Below, piece by piece: positions 1 through 12,300 of a stretch of 64,000 nucleotides of DNA (its first letter is position 1; every line of letters starts with the position of its first letter). Origin of the DNA: Smittia aterrima (lineage: Eukaryota > Arthropoda > Insecta > Diptera > Chironomidae); assembly GCA_033063855.1 (NCBI GenBank), contig CP093829.1:13361537-13425536 (forward strand), written 5' to 3'. A model generated the notes under the pieces. The model was not told the DNA's origin. It worked only from the letters and a program-made list of their open reading frames with translations, and made no database searches. The position numbers were made by a program, and so were the translations under genes.

Positions 1-2
1 TT

Positions 3-161
3 TATGATGGCCCTGATATAACTCAAGCTTTTAAAAGAAACTTGAATACGATAAATTCTATAGTTTCTAAAACATCGGAGGTTTTACCTAACTCGGCCGT
101 AATAGCTAGCCTTCGCTCCGTCGAGAACTTTTCATCATTTTCTAAAGAAAAGGCCAATTGA
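3..161 (+). other. Open reading stretch running in from the left edge; possible 3' part of a gene
   Basis: From the first bases a plus-strand frame stays open for 52 codons and ends in TGA at 159-161. The translation is compositionally protein-like (Ser-, Asn- and Lys-rich, no low-complexity run), but I recognise no family. A little further on, 294-367 is open in two frames and ends before GTAAAG, and 457-464 looks like a splice acceptor. A gene entering from outside the window is therefore possible, but no joined model is convincing. It may equally be chance. Confidence 0.2.
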
Positions 162-1310
162 TAATTAAAATCTTTAATTTTAAAACGAAGTTCAGACTTG
201 AACTTTTCCAAAAAATTGAACTGGAATTTTAAATTGACTTTTTTAGAATTCCTACAGAAAACTTAAAATCGAAATCGATCCCTTTTTTAACAAAAGCGAG
301 AAATCGCGGCAGCTGTTTCGGGAAGCGCACTATCTGATAAAAACCTTTATGCAATTTGCTACAAAGTAAAGTTTTCAATTAAAATGCAATTTAAGCTACT
401 GGAATAATCTTAAATATTATATTTGACTTCACATTTTGTATAATTTTTTCGATTATATCTTCAGACATAGCCTCTTTGTACGACCTGGGATGTGGCGGAA
501 TGTTTGGGCTCATATCGCCCTAATTAATTGCAATATAGAAAAAAAGATTTGTTTTTATTATTGGTAATGAGTTGTGAAGCATACAATTGAAGTCATATTT
601 GCTTTTAGAATACGTATTAATTTTATCTTTAACATTATATTTCATTGTTCCCATTTTTTTATCCGCCATTTTCAAAAATTTTATATTTCGACTCACAAAA
701 AAAATCATAAATCCGAAACCACTTGTTAGGTTTTGATGAAACTTTGAAATTAATCTTATAAAAAACTAAGCTCAAATATGATTTCTCACTTTATTAAAAT
801 TCGCTTTCCTTATATGAAAACACGCGGAATTTTCTAGTCACCCTCGTATATCTAAACGAGACGCTCGATTAAAGGAGGATATGGTATTGACGATTTTTAT
901 ATAAAAATAGTTTTCCCGTGCGGCCATGCCGCCTGTCGAAAAGAATCTCTTCGAGTTTTCCCAAAGTTTTCTCGAGTTTTACGGAAATTTCTCAAAACTT
1001 TCCCGAAGTTTTCCAAAAAAATTCCTTAGTTTTTCCGAAACTTTCCCGAGTCTCCCGAAGTTTCCCTGATTTTCCGAAGTTTTCCGAGTTTTCCTAAAGT
1101 AGTTCACGAAAAGTTCACGAACGATGCCGCCAGTTCATTTTTATGCCACCAGTTGCGCTTTAGTCGAGCGTAACGCCACAGACAGAGGGAAAGAATTTCG
1201 GATCAAGAAAAATCTTATTATTATTATTTATCTATATTTCCAAATTCCTTACTCATACACAATTTTATATGAGGAATCGTTGAACAAAAACAATCTCTTC
1301 GAGATCGATT
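162..1310. other. Gene-free stretch with a degenerate TTTTCC-rich repeat
   Basis: AT-rich sequence without a supported gene. The only structure I see is a homopyrimidine-biased degenerate repeat at about 950-1100, listed separately. Short open frames on both strands here have no conserved motif or splice support. The 3' UTR of the minus-strand gene starting at 1770 probably lies at about 1200-1310. Confidence 0.6.
950..1100. repeat. Degenerate short tandem repeat (TTTTCC-GAAG type)
   Basis: About 150 bp made of imperfect copies of units such as CGAGTTTTCC, GAAGTTTTCC and CGAAACTTTCC, alternating phases of a 9-12 bp core. The copies differ by single substitutions and small indels, as expected for an old minisatellite. 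It lies just beyond the 3' end of the minus-strand chitin-binding gene. No coding potential is evident. Confidence 0.6.
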
Positions 1311-1770
1311 TCAGTGAAGTGTCGCATCTATTAGTATTGTTTGATTTGGTCTCAAGGTTTTTTTTAAATATCTTACCTTCTGTGGGGTATGTTAATGGAG
1401 GGGCAGTAGGATATCTGTTTGTGGGAGGAGGTTTAGTTCGTTTTGTTTGTCTGTAAGTAAACCTCTTCTTTGTGGTTTTCTTCCCTCCGCCATATGGATA
1501 AAAACTATCTTCATAGTAATCTTCAGCTTCTTCAGTACATCTCAAACAAATTGCACTTCCATTACTATAAACACCGTCGCTGAAACACTTGAATCGGTTG
1601 GCGATTCCTCCAACACAAGCAATAAATAAGCCACAATTTTCCTCATCATCTTTTATTACTAAGGTATCTGGATCAGCATCATTGCAAATATCGTCCCTCC
1701 GGTACCCGTGGGAACGAGAAAGAACTTGATTAACTGCACATAACAACAAGAAAGCTATAAGAGCTTTCAT
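1311..1770 (-). CDS. Small secreted peritrophin-A (CBM14) chitin-binding protein
   Basis: Two-exon model: ATG at 1770, exon 1 to 1377, a 49-bp intron with GTAAGATAT donor and an ACTAATAG branch/acceptor region, then a short exon 1327-1311 ending in TGA (136 aa). Residues 1-18 form a clear signal peptide. A single chitin-binding type-2 domain follows (about residues 28-85), with the six-cysteine pattern starting DICND and passing through FIACVGG and FKCFSDGVY. The C-terminal part is a basic Lys/Arg/Thr/Pro-rich tail (about 92-130). Family members bind chitin in the gut lining or cuticle. A TATA box lies about 75 bp upstream of the ATG. The terminal exon is tiny, so the last five residues are the least certain part. 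Confidence 0.75.
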
Positions 1771-1841
1771 ATCTATTTCTTTTGAAGCTCACACTTCAAG
1801 CTAAAATTTATTATTAATGATGACTAAAGCTCATGTTATCG

Positions 1842-1849
1842 CTTTTATA
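1842..1849 (-). promoter_or_regulatory. TATA box of the chitin-binding gene at 1770
   Basis: On the minus strand this reads TATAAAAG, preceded by GAAGG. It lies 72-79 bp upstream of the start codon, leaving room for a TSS near 1812 and a 5' UTR of about 40 nt. Strong TATA boxes are typical of highly induced insect structural genes. Confidence 0.6.
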
Positions 1850-2234
1850 CCTTCTTTGAATTAAAAAATCATGACAAAGTCCTCGTTTTTGATAAACTTA
1901 TTTAACCCCTGCAGCAAACCGATGCCTGAATAATTCGTGATAATATTCACGATATTCTAGCTTATAATTACAAAATGGCATGCGATACAAACCTGATTGG
2001 TTTTGAAATTATTTAAAACAAGGAACAAACTGGTCTGAAGGTCAATCACCGTTATTACTTAGGAATCTTTAAAAAAAATCTTGATCTTTTTTGTATTAGC
2101 GGTGGTAATTGGTAAATATAAAAAGTTTCTACAAGAAACTAAAGCTGGAACAAATGAAATTCTTTAAAAAAAATCTTTCGTTTAAGTTAAACTTTATTTC
2201 GAACGAAAACAATTTCATAAACTCAAAATGAAAA
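1850..2234. other. Spacer between two minus-strand chitin-binding genes
   Basis: This holds the distal promoter of the gene at 1770 and the 3' UTR of the gene ending at 2235. The poly(A) signal at 2193-2198 is listed separately. Nothing else is recognised. Confidence 0.6.
2193..2198 (-). terminator. Poly(A) signal AATAAA of the three-domain chitin-binding gene
   Basis: AATAAA on the minus strand, 37 bp past the stop codon of the gene at 2235-2918. Confidence 0.5.
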
Positions 2235-2918
2235 TTAAAGATTAGTCGACCGACAGTTGAAGGTATTTGCCCAATCGCAAGTCTTGCGTTCATTGTTCCA
2301 GTGACAGCGGTGGGCGCACTTCACGTTCCAGGACATTTTATTTGCGCACTTTGTGAATTCCGAACAATCATCGGATGAGAAGTATATTGGATGCGATCCC
2401 CTGTCAAATCGGCATTTGATATTGAGTGAACCCTTCTGCTTACGCCACGAACAGTCTGAATGAGCTTTTGGAATACACTCGAATCGCGTTGGACTAAATT
2501 CGTGATTATCAGGACATTTTTTCTTTGTTCCAATTCCATCATCACATTCAATATACTCAAAGCAAGATTGCAAAACACTTGCTAATGTTTTACCTCTTGG
2601 CGGACAGATGCGAGTTCGTGTCGGTGAATCGGGGAATAGAAGCGGATCTGGCGGTAATTCGTATTGTGCCTTCGTAGTAATTTTCTTTGTTGTCTCAACC
2701 GAAACACACTCATCAAGACAATGCTTCTCTGTCTCCGATTTAATGAATAAAGGAGCCTCGAGACAACTAAATTCAAACTCCTCATTGTCGAGACAAGCCA
2801 TGAACGTAGAGCAGTTCCTTTGATTCGGATAGATGTACAATGTCTTATCCTCAGACATAGGACAATAAGTAGCTTCGCTGGCTGTTAACGACAGCAAAAA
2901 GATGAAAAAGAAAAACAT
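2235..2918 (-). CDS. Secreted protein with three peritrophin-A-like chitin-binding domains
   Basis: Single-exon frame of 227 aa. Residues 1-16 are a hydrophobic signal peptide. Three cysteine-rich modules follow. The first (about 19-73) starts YCPMSEDK and has NCSTFMAC and FSCLEA. The second (about 103-155) starts RICPPRGK, with CFEYIECDDG and KKKCPDNHEFS. The third (about 170-222) starts IKCRFDRG, with DCSEFTKC and VKCAHRCHW. Each has the six-cysteine spacing of CBM14 domains, though module 3 is divergent. A Thr/Lys-rich linker separates modules 1 and 2. The likely role is an extracellular chitin-binding protein of the peritrophic matrix or cuticle. It has the same orientation as the neighbouring single-domain gene, and the pair may descend from a local duplication. 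Confidence 0.8.
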   Translation of the reverse strand: MFFFFIFLLSLTASEATYCPMSEDKTLYIYPNQRNCSTFMACLDNEEFEFSCLEAPLFIKSETEKHCLDECVSVETTKKITTKAQYELPPDPLLFPDSPTRTRICPPRGKTLASVLQSCFEYIECDDGIGTKKKCPDNHEFSPTRFECIPKAHSDCSWRKQKGSLNIKCRFDRGSHPIYFSSDDCSEFTKCANKMSWNVKCAHRCHWNNERKTCDWANTFNCRSTNL

Positions 2919-3326
2919 TTCACGAGACTTCTCTCTTCGTATATAGCCTCGTATAATTACTTCTAGTAGACTGACTGATTTTTTTTAAAAAAAAGTCCCT
3001 TTTATAGCTTTTAGAAATTTTGTTAAAGCACTACTTTGGTGGTATATGGCGAACGCCATCGATTAAAATCGTGATCGAAAATCGAGTGGATTTTACGAGC
3101 TTAATTTGCTTCGTGATTGCGGCACACTTTTCTCTATATAAGTCTCGAGTGAAAAGTCACGAAAACAAGGAAAACCTTTTTCATTTATGACCGCTTCAAC
3201 AATATTTAAATCTGATCTTATGGATAGTATTTCATTAATTCTAAGAGCTGAAAACTTTATTTAAAATCTTGAAATATCCTTCTGCTTTCAGATTTAAACC
3301 TTGAAAAATCAAGGAGAAGTCAAACA
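2919..3326. promoter_or_regulatory. Intergenic promoter region between divergent genes
   Basis: 408 bp between the start codons of the minus-strand chitin-binding gene and the plus-strand NWD gene. The minus-strand TATA box at 2999-3006 lies inside. The rest should contain the 5' UTRs and promoters; no TATA element is obvious for the plus-strand gene. An acceptor-like CTTTCAG near 3285-3291 could be the end of a 5' UTR intron of the NWD gene. Confidence 0.5.
2999..3006 (-). promoter_or_regulatory. TATA box of the three-domain chitin-binding gene
   Basis: TATAAAAG on the minus strand, about 80 bp upstream of the ATG at 2918. The spacing and sequence match the box of the neighbouring chitin-binding gene. 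Confidence 0.6.
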
Positions 3327-6300
3327 ATGGGAACAGTTCCAGATCAATCCATCTTCGAAGCGCTTAGAGGAAATGCAGTTGAGAGTTTGAAACATCCAAC
3401 GCCTCGTCTTGTAAAAATTTACATATCAAGCACGAAGCAGGGTAAGTGAAATCTTTTATTTTGAATTCTGAAATGCTTTTATTGAGTTTAAAATTTCCAA
3501 TCACGTAGAATTCAAAGAAGAGAGAAAAGTATTGCTGGAAGTTATCGGACCCGAACTTCAATCGATTTACGATGACAGACAAATTGAGGTTTGTTAAAGC
3601 TTTTGAACAATTTAAAAAGCGATTCAAATTTCTTCTATTCAGATTGAATTCGTCGATATGCATTTTGGAACGGGAATGTTTCACACGACAGTCGATCTCG
3701 ATCCATATGTTCTGTACGATCATTTGAGGGAAATTAGAAATTGTTATCGAGCTTCACGTAGCGTGTTTTTCATCGTAAGGAACTTTGCGTCTCCTGCTAA
3801 CAAAAAAATCATTAAAATATTTTTAATAGTCTTTAATCGGCAACAGTTTAGGCGATTTCTGCCTTCCCACCGAAATACGAACGGATGTCTTTAATGAAAT
3901 AATTAATTTACTAACACCGGATGAGACTGAACTGATGAAAAATTGTTATAAAAACGATAGCAATACTGGTGTGTACTATCTTCGAACAAACTTTAGGTAA
4001 GACGAATCGTTTGGGTAGTCACTTGAGAATAGAAAGCTCTGAGCCTTATAATCATTAGTTAGCACAATTAATTTCTCATTCCTTTCTCACTTTGCTTGGT
4101 TTTCATTTCCTAAGGCACTTGAAGTCGGACGAGTGGATAGCATGGAGCGATAGATTGCGAGAAATTCTTGAAAGGAAGTTCGATTCTTTGAGCAACTCAT
4201 GTCGGGGCGAGGGCTTAAGGGAATATCGAGAACGAGTCATTGAGAAGGAAGTTAACGTTGCATGTGGTAATTGTTAGCGTTAGAGAAAAATCGATAAACT
4301 TTTACGTTGTATTCTTTTCTCTTTCAACAGGATTTTCGACAAACAAGATTTTAGCAGTTTTCAGAAACTGGAAAAACAAAACTACACCGCAGGATGTTGT
4401 GAAATTTAAACATTTGTTGACAGAGAAACTTTCAAGTGACAATCTTTCAACTTTAGAGTGAGTTAATATAATGTTCAGAGACCAAACCCTTTTTTTAAAC
4501 TTTCCTTCGTTTCAAAGAGTTGAGTACTGTAAAAGCGATTATGTCGATCCCGAGACACACGAATCTCACGAGGAGTATTTGGCTGCTTTCAAGCGAACTC
4601 TGATCGAGAAGCTTCGACTGTGCATTGATACAGCGATCACGAATGATCCCGATGGAACAAAAGTTAAAAGGAAAACCGTTCAGGTGAGATTTACGCTATC
4701 CTTTATTTTTGTTGAAAATAAATCGAGACGACTCGAATGCGCGTAATATCTTTCAATTCATTTAATTGTCCGTAAAATAATATCGACAGAAAATCGATTT
4801 TGTTTCGTAGATCCCTTATTATCTTTGCATACAGAACATCTAGTAAATGTCTTTAATTGCCTTTCATTTTTATTTCTCATACAACTTAGGAAATCTTTTA
4901 CGAGCATTCCGTTCATTTTTCTTTTCTAAACGAAATTTTATCGTCGAAGAGTTTTATATCATCGACTGTGCCTGATAAAATTGAATCTCATATCAAATTG
5001 AATTATCGCAACGGTGCCCGTCATGCTCCTTACTTTATCTACGGTAATCATGGCAGTGGAAAGAGTTCACTGCTTTCAAAACTCTACGAGGAATGCATCA
5101 ATTGGTTTACGACTCCCAACGTAAAGGTACATCGTCTGATACGCTTTGCCAAAGCCACGCCTCGCTCAGCTTATAATCTTGAATTGCTTCGGGTTATTTG
5201 TCAGCAAATTTCAATTATTCTCAACATACCGGAAGGATATTTGCCAAAAGACGCATCATTTGATCCATTGTACATCAACAATTGGTTTCAGAGTTTGGTG
5301 AAACGGTGCGAGGATATGAACAACGACGTTCTTTTCATTTTCATCGACGATCTACACAAAATCAATCCACTCGATTGCGATATTGTTGCAGCTCTTTCGT
5401 GGCTTCCCATAAGCTTGCCATGGAACGTATTCCTCGTTTGCTCTTCTATATCAATTGACGTTCTAAAGCTAAGTCCCATGCAACGTGAACGCTTTAAAAA
5501 TTCCGAGTTCCTTTACGATCTATCATCCTCGCAATACCATACGAGTGTCGTTAAGGAGATCGAAAGTGAAACATTCGTCGAATACGTAAATCGCTATTTC
5601 GATGGCTTAGAAGAGCGTTATGGAACCAAGGGCATATCAAGATTTTCAACGTATCTGAATTGCACAGAGTACGGACTTACGGAAACCGAATATCTAGAAT
5701 TGTTGATGCCAATCCAAGACTCAGACGGAACACTTGAAACACATTGCGGTGAATTCAACTTTTCATCTTTCTGCACAATAAGGAATGACATGAGTGAGTG
5801 TTTCAATTCAACAATTTATATTTTTCTTCTCAGAGACTTAAAAAAACTAAAGCATATTTCATGTGCTCCGTGGCGCAAAAGCGTCGACATCGATTTATTA
5901 ATAATTGATAATAAAAAAATTCGTTAAAGGATCGATAAACATTATCACGAAAACAATGAAATTATATTAACATTCCCTCTTGTGTCGTACCTAGGGCCGC
6001 TGGTTCGAGAAAAGTTGATGTCGGGAAAGTTGTTAATCGAGTGGCGTCACGATCTATGCGCGGAAATATCGAAGAAACGCTACGTTAACGACCAGGAAAT
6101 GTTGAGGCAGGCACACGCTGAAGTTGTGAATCTCTTCTTCCCTCAGGAGAATTCAGATGATAGCGATGAGATCAACAGCGAAACGAGCGACAAGTCGAGT
6201 GAGTTTCAACTTTTAAATCAACGTCACGTTACATGCTTATGAGACGGAAGTTTGTCGGAAATTCATCATACGTCGTTTGACAATGACTTTGAAATTCTGA

Positions 6301-9300
6301 AAACTTTGGTTATATCATGAAAGACCTTTTTTGGCGGTTCCTTATAGATCAATCTTAGAGTAACTTAACACTTAACTTCAAGGCTTGAAGTTCAAGTTGT
6401 CTGGATAATTCAGTTCACTTACTCAGCAATAAAATGAACGAAACAACATTTCCCAAAATCGATTTTTTTCACTTCATTTGCTCGACAAAGAGAAAAATAT
6501 TTCCTCATCGAAAACAAACAAAAATTCTCTTTTTGTTATTTTTATTTTCAATCGAGAAAAGATGGCAAAGGTAATTTTGTCTGTTCAATGAGCTTTTCAT
6601 GCTGCTGAGACCTCTCCATCATTGCCTTTGATAATTTTTCTGGAAATATCTGTAAAAACGCTTTCATATAGTAATTGATCTAAAACAAGAGATTGTATCA
6701 CAAAAATATCTTCATGTCTATTCAACTGCGTAAATAAGAATTCGGAAACTTTAGTCTTCTATGATTTTCTTATGATTGAATTGAGAATGAAGATTCCTTT
6801 CTTGAATGTCACAATCTCGTATTTGATTCAACAATGATAGCTAATTAATATCCAAAATTTCTCGTTTCTTTATATAGCGAACACCAAGCCACAGCATTGT
6901 GACGCGACATCAACAATTTCCTTTCAACAACCGATTCCAGGCTCAGACATTTCCTATTCCATTCGTCATGTTGAAGAATCGTGGCATCATTTAATAAAAT
7001 CGGACGATAGTAAAAAGCTGAAAGAGATTGCAGTCTGCAACTTTGATTTTTTACTTGCAGCAGTAAGTTTCTTTTTCCGCTTCATTTCCTTTACTAGGTC
7101 AAAAATAATTCAATTTCAGGTTCAAACTGTTTCAATTAGTTATCTCCGATGTTTGATCGAACACGTACGATGTTATATATTAGATCGAGATATTGAGCTC
7201 GTTTATTACACAATCAGAAAGTCGAGCGATGTTCTCACAAGGGATCCAATGCAACTTGGAGCACAGGTAATCATATTACGATGCCATTACATTAAAAAAA
7301 ATCCTAAAAATTGCAATTTCATTTTTTCGTTCATGTTGAATCAACAATCTTTAACTTCAAAAAAAAACATGCTTATTTGCCAACCTTCCATTTTCCAACT
7401 AAATTTCCTTTCGCTCTTTTCCTTAAAATTTTTGTAAACTGATTTAAGAAACTTCCTTCGGGCAGTCTGATCCATTCATGTTTTTGCTCGCTCCCTCTCT
7501 TCCTTCATGTGATTAAGTGAGGTAAACAGAACCTCTCGACCACTCGAAGAATCATTTCTATTTCTGATGTTGAAGTGAAATTTATTGTAATAGTTCCACG
7601 AAAAAAAGTAATTTAGTGTAAGCGGAATTGAGTTCGTGCAGACTTTAGGAAATTGTTTCGGACGAGTTCCGTCTCGAGTAAAATGAATGAAACACTTACT
7701 TGAATTTTTAATGACGTGCTTGAGCTACGTCGATTGTTTTCCCATTTCTCTGCATGAACTAAGTTCCCATTACAGAACAGGAAGCGGAGAAAATGATAAA
7801 TATTTTTTAAAGCGCCATCAAGAGTTTTAGAATTCTTTCGGTGCCAGATTATTTTTCCATCACTCTGGAATTCGCAAAGGTCTCGAACGAGAGCAAAAAA
7901 AGAAGATTTCATCACGATTAAAGTGAATGAAGTTGAACAATAAAAAAATCCAGAGCACAATGGAGCCTTATCGTTGTTTCAAGTTTGCGCAGAGCGAAGG
8001 CATAAAAGCGAAACAATGACTGCGGGAACAAAAGTTTTCCCACTCACTGGCGTTCGCTTCAGAGCCCTTTCTACTCGCTACTCATCCAATTTAGAAGATT
8101 TTTTTATTGTTTTTCAATTTCTTCCATTGCCTTCATTTTTTTATTCAATCATGAGACAACATAGCGTCGCTTCGCATTTTCTTCCCTATCGCGAGGAAAA
8201 TCCATCAAACTTTATCGTCAATGAATAATTCAAACAATTTTTCCTCCTTAGCTGATTTCGTGGTTGAGAACTGTTTCGACTTACGAAGGCGAGAATTCGC
8301 TTCTTGGAATTACAGTTCGATCGGCCATTGCTTGGTGTGATGGTTATGCAGTCCCGCTGGTAAAATAATTGTCCAAAAATCATCTTCTTTGCTAATGAAT
8401 TGAAATGTTTCTCAGCTCGTGCCATTAACTGGTTGGTTACCAGTTCCTCTTCCGTCACAAATTCGTTGCATGACAGTTCCTGGTGGACCAATCACACACT
8501 TTGAAGTATCACCATGCAAGCAATATCTTATAATCGCGAGAAAAACTGGAGATCCACAATTGTGGCACATCATGAGCAATCGTAATATCGGAACATTCAA
8601 AGGTAATCGAATGATTCGATTGAATCTATAATCGTAACTTTGTCATCGTCTTCGACATTTCAAGTTCTATCTTATTGAATTATTTATGAATGAGACACTT
8701 ATTGACTCTTCGATAATGCAAATTAAAGATCTCTCTTTACCCGGAGATAGAAAAGAAAAGAACGCAGGGATTGACGAATTTGAATTTCAAGTGGAGAAAT
8801 TGCTTTATTTTCTTCCTTCCAAAATTTTTTTGGACGAGATAAGATAGTATCGCTCTGGAAGCTTCTCAATGTTTGCTCAAGCTTGAATTTGTCTAAGGAC
8901 AAACTTTTCACTCATCAAACGGCTTTTGTTTTGATCGCAGCTTGACAAGATTGCTTGAGAAAACTTGTCCCGACGTGCCTGAACCCGAAGCGCCTGATAT
9001 GGAAATATTTTTCATCTAATAATATTTTTAAGGAACAAGCGAGATAAGAAACTCTTTTAAGCGCTTTCTGAAAAAAATTAAAGCTCGTTAAAGCACACAA
9101 GGCCAAAGAGTCTTTAGTAAAGACAAATTGAACAAAGCTCTCGGTGCAATGGAGAACTTCTGGTGCCTCAACCCGAAATTTCCATGAGTAATCGTATTAA
9201 AACAAGTGGCAGTAGCAGTTCGTACCGAACTTACTGTAGGGTTTTTCATCCTCTGGATGAACTGGTTACAGGGGACATTTTACTTGGTTTGTTTACCGAA

Positions 9301-12300
9301 GTTTCACTTTGAGCTCACCAGAGGTGGATCCAATGAGTGGAGCTTGGATTTTCTGGGATTTATCTCTTAGTCGTGACCAGTTTAACATTTCTTGTAAAGA
9401 ACTCAATGCTCTAGCTCTAAAGGGAACGAAGTTTCACTTTGAGCTCACCAGAGATGGATCCAATGTGTGGAGCTTGGATTTTCTAGGATTTATTGCTTTG
9501 TCAAGTCGAGCTGATCATTTCATGTGAACATCTCAATGCTCTAACTCCAAAGGGAACGAAGTTCCACTCTGAGCTCACCAGAGATGGATCCAATGTGTGG
9601 AGCTTGGATTTTCTGGGATTTATTGCTTTGTCAAGTCGAGCTGATCATTTTATGTGAACAACTCAATGCTCTAACTCCAAAGGAAAAGAAGTTTCACTTG
9701 GCGCTGGCGAGAGGTGGACCCAGATCTGGTCAGCTATAAGATCCATGCACTCGATTCGACATGCTGATCTCTTCTTGTGAACAAGTCACAGCGGAAATGT
9801 GCTTCCGTTTTCGAGAAAACGTGTTTCAAAACTAAAAATCGACTTTTTGTATGGAGATTCCAGGTTTTGGGCCCGTGGGCCCGATCCTGATGAGCTAGCC
9901 AAAAATCCTCAAAAGTTGTTTTGCGTATTTAAATTCTCTATCGACTGGTGAAGAAATTAATTCGCTAGCTCATCGCGTTCGCGAGTTATCTCAATCACGG
10001 ACCACGGAAGACGGACCACGGAAGACGGACCACGGACAAAGCGACCACAATAGGGTGTTCCATCCTCCGGATGAAAAACCCTAAAAATTAGTAGAAAACT
10101 TTGTGGACTTTTTAAGCTTGCTTTTATATGTATCGCTTTTTTGAGCATATTGAGGAAAAACTTTAACATTGAAGCTAACTTTTAGGGAATTTTTCCTCCT
10201 CGTTTTTAATGGCATCACATTTTACAAATAGGTTTTTGCACCAAAAGCTCAGCCTTAGCGAGAGAATCCCTTGCAATTGAAAGAACTTTGCTGAGCTGAA
10301 AAAGAAGGAGAGTAATGTGAATTACAAAGACTGTTGACTAAGAAAAGTTCTTTTCGGGTGAAGGAAAGACTCTTTGACCTCACCATGGAGGATTAATATT
10401 TGTTGCTGCAGCACTTTCTCATTCGTTGACAGCAAGAAAGGGAAAAGTTTTTGAACGAAATTCTTTCACACCAAAACGCCAGATGACGATAAGTTTATTT
10501 AAATTTGTGAAGCCAGACAAAGACCTCGAGCGTGCTCGATGAAATTGAAATGGGATGAGCAAATATTTCTAGATTATTCGTGGGATCGGTTAGGTCCGCC
10601 AACAAAACGATGAAAGCTTTAAAGTAATCAAATCGTCAGGGTTTGATGCTTAGAAGCAAGAAGTTCTTCTTTAAGTTCTGCAGTTGAAGCAAAAATATTC
10701 GTGAACAACTGAAGTTTCTTGTCAAAAACATTTTAAATTGACATTTAGTTAGAACCGATATCAAAATTCAAGTCTTTAATTTCATCAACGGTATAGGATA
10801 AAAAATGTTTTGAGAAAATAATTGATGTGAAAGATGGAAAAGGTTTTCCACATAAAACATGGAAATGGAGGGAAGGTTGACGCCTGCAATTTATGTCTTT
10901 TTCTTTTCGAAAATCTCTGCCGTTCCTGAAAACGTAAGAATAATTGTTAAATGGGACCACAAGTGTATAAAAATTTAAAAGCATCCTCTGACATGAAAAA
11001 TCTATTTTACAACTGGATTTAATTTTGTTCTAGGACACAGCGGTTCGGTAACGTGCATGATGGTTCCAAAAAACACTAATCATTTAATGACGGGATCTGA
11101 AGATACCAGCGTTATCGTTTGGGATATCAAGACTCAAGTCGTGAAGACGCGATTGTGGTGAGCACTTACATAATGTTATGCAAACACGCGACTGAAGTCG
11201 AGTTTACAACTTGTTGAATCTTAAGCTGACGTCTTGTCTAGTCCGCTTGAATACCCTTGTGTATCGCATCTAAGCGTGATTTATTGAAATAAGAGAATGC
11301 GTCTGTCCCGCCTGCTGACGATGATGGAGCTTTATTTTCTGCTCGTTACAGCGGCAGCTCTCGGATAATATTTTTAAATGTAAATTTCCCTTCATCTCTT
11401 TTCACTTCCCCTACCGCTACCGGGTACGTTCACATCATGCCACAGCGGGGGAGGAATGGAACATGAGATGAGCTTAATTCATCGCTGAACAATAATTTTA
11501 CGGTTTTCCTCCTTCGTGTCAGCCTCTATAAGCTTCGTCTAATCCTCGCCGAATTTTTCTTTGTGGTTCTGTGGAGACGGATAATCACAAACACATTCAC
11601 ATGGAGAAAGTAATCAATTAAACGACAAGTGGGAATTTTCATGACACCGCCGCTTTGCGACGAAGTTCTTTTATATTCGCGATGATTCTTGTTCATTCCA
11701 TCTTGCTCTTCACTTTATCATTCTTGTTCCGCTAAGTTAGGTCTGACAGATGAATAATTCTCGCGAGCGACAACCTCGCTGAACAATTCGCTCCATTTCA
11801 TTTATTATTTTTACACCTGAATTTCAAAAGACAACGAAACTTGCTTCTCATTTTTTATCATAAGCCATGCTGTAGCAGTTGTTGTCTTAACTTTCCCCAT
11901 CTCATTAAAGATCAACGAATTCACCTGCGATGATAAAATAAAAAATAGGCGGAGAAGCCCGGAGATTTCCATGGCAGCGGTTTTAAATAGAATTAAAAAA
12001 ACTCACGCTTGTTCCAGGATTATTCTTCAATTATTCATTGTTGATATCACCGCGTTGCTGAAATGATTTGAATTAAAATTCAATATTTCGAGTTAATTAA
12101 TTTGGCAAAAGCTTTCAAAGCAATTTTTTACCAAGTTTACCTACATGTAAACACTCAAGCTCAATAAAGTACAATAAAGAGAAGTTTCGAGATTAATGAG
12201 TTTCTGTGGTCAATCTTTCAGGACTTAATTGATTGTTGATGTTTTGTCAAAAGCATTGTGAATGTTCACACCTTAACATGTGCTTGAAAATCAGAAAATT

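Larger units (their letters stand above)
9239..10081. mobile_element. Non-autonomous TIR element (MITE-like) with TA target-site duplication
   Basis: The left end GGGTTTTTCATCC (9239-9251) is matched exactly by its reverse complement at the right end (10069-10081). Both ends are flanked by TA (9237-9238 and 10082-10083), the duplication made by Tc1/mariner-type transposases. Just inside each end is a small palindrome (CATCC-3 nt-GGATG). The 843-bp interior has no transposase-like frame; instead it carries 130-bp tandem repeats and a 14-bp triplication. I infer a non-autonomous element mobilised by a transposase encoded elsewhere. Only one copy is visible here, so the ends rest on the TIR and TA alone. 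Confidence 0.65.
8603..11033 (+). other. NWD intron 13 with an inserted repeat element
   Basis: 2.4-kb intron between a GTAATCG donor and a TTGTTCTAG acceptor. Its central part is the TIR-bounded element at 9239-10081. Outside the element I see only AT-rich sequence and no further gene. Confidence 0.65.

Noticed and set aside
1124..1456. 110-codon plus-strand open frame
   Set aside because: It lies antisense to the chitin-binding gene and its intron, and lacks any motif.
7613..7960. 115-codon minus-strand open frame in an NWD intron
   Set aside because: No recognisable domain, no supporting splice or poly(A) context; compatible with chance.
9309..9527. 72-codon plus-strand open frame with a repeated peptide
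   Set aside because: It is a translation of the 130-bp tandem array; the frame breaks in later copies.
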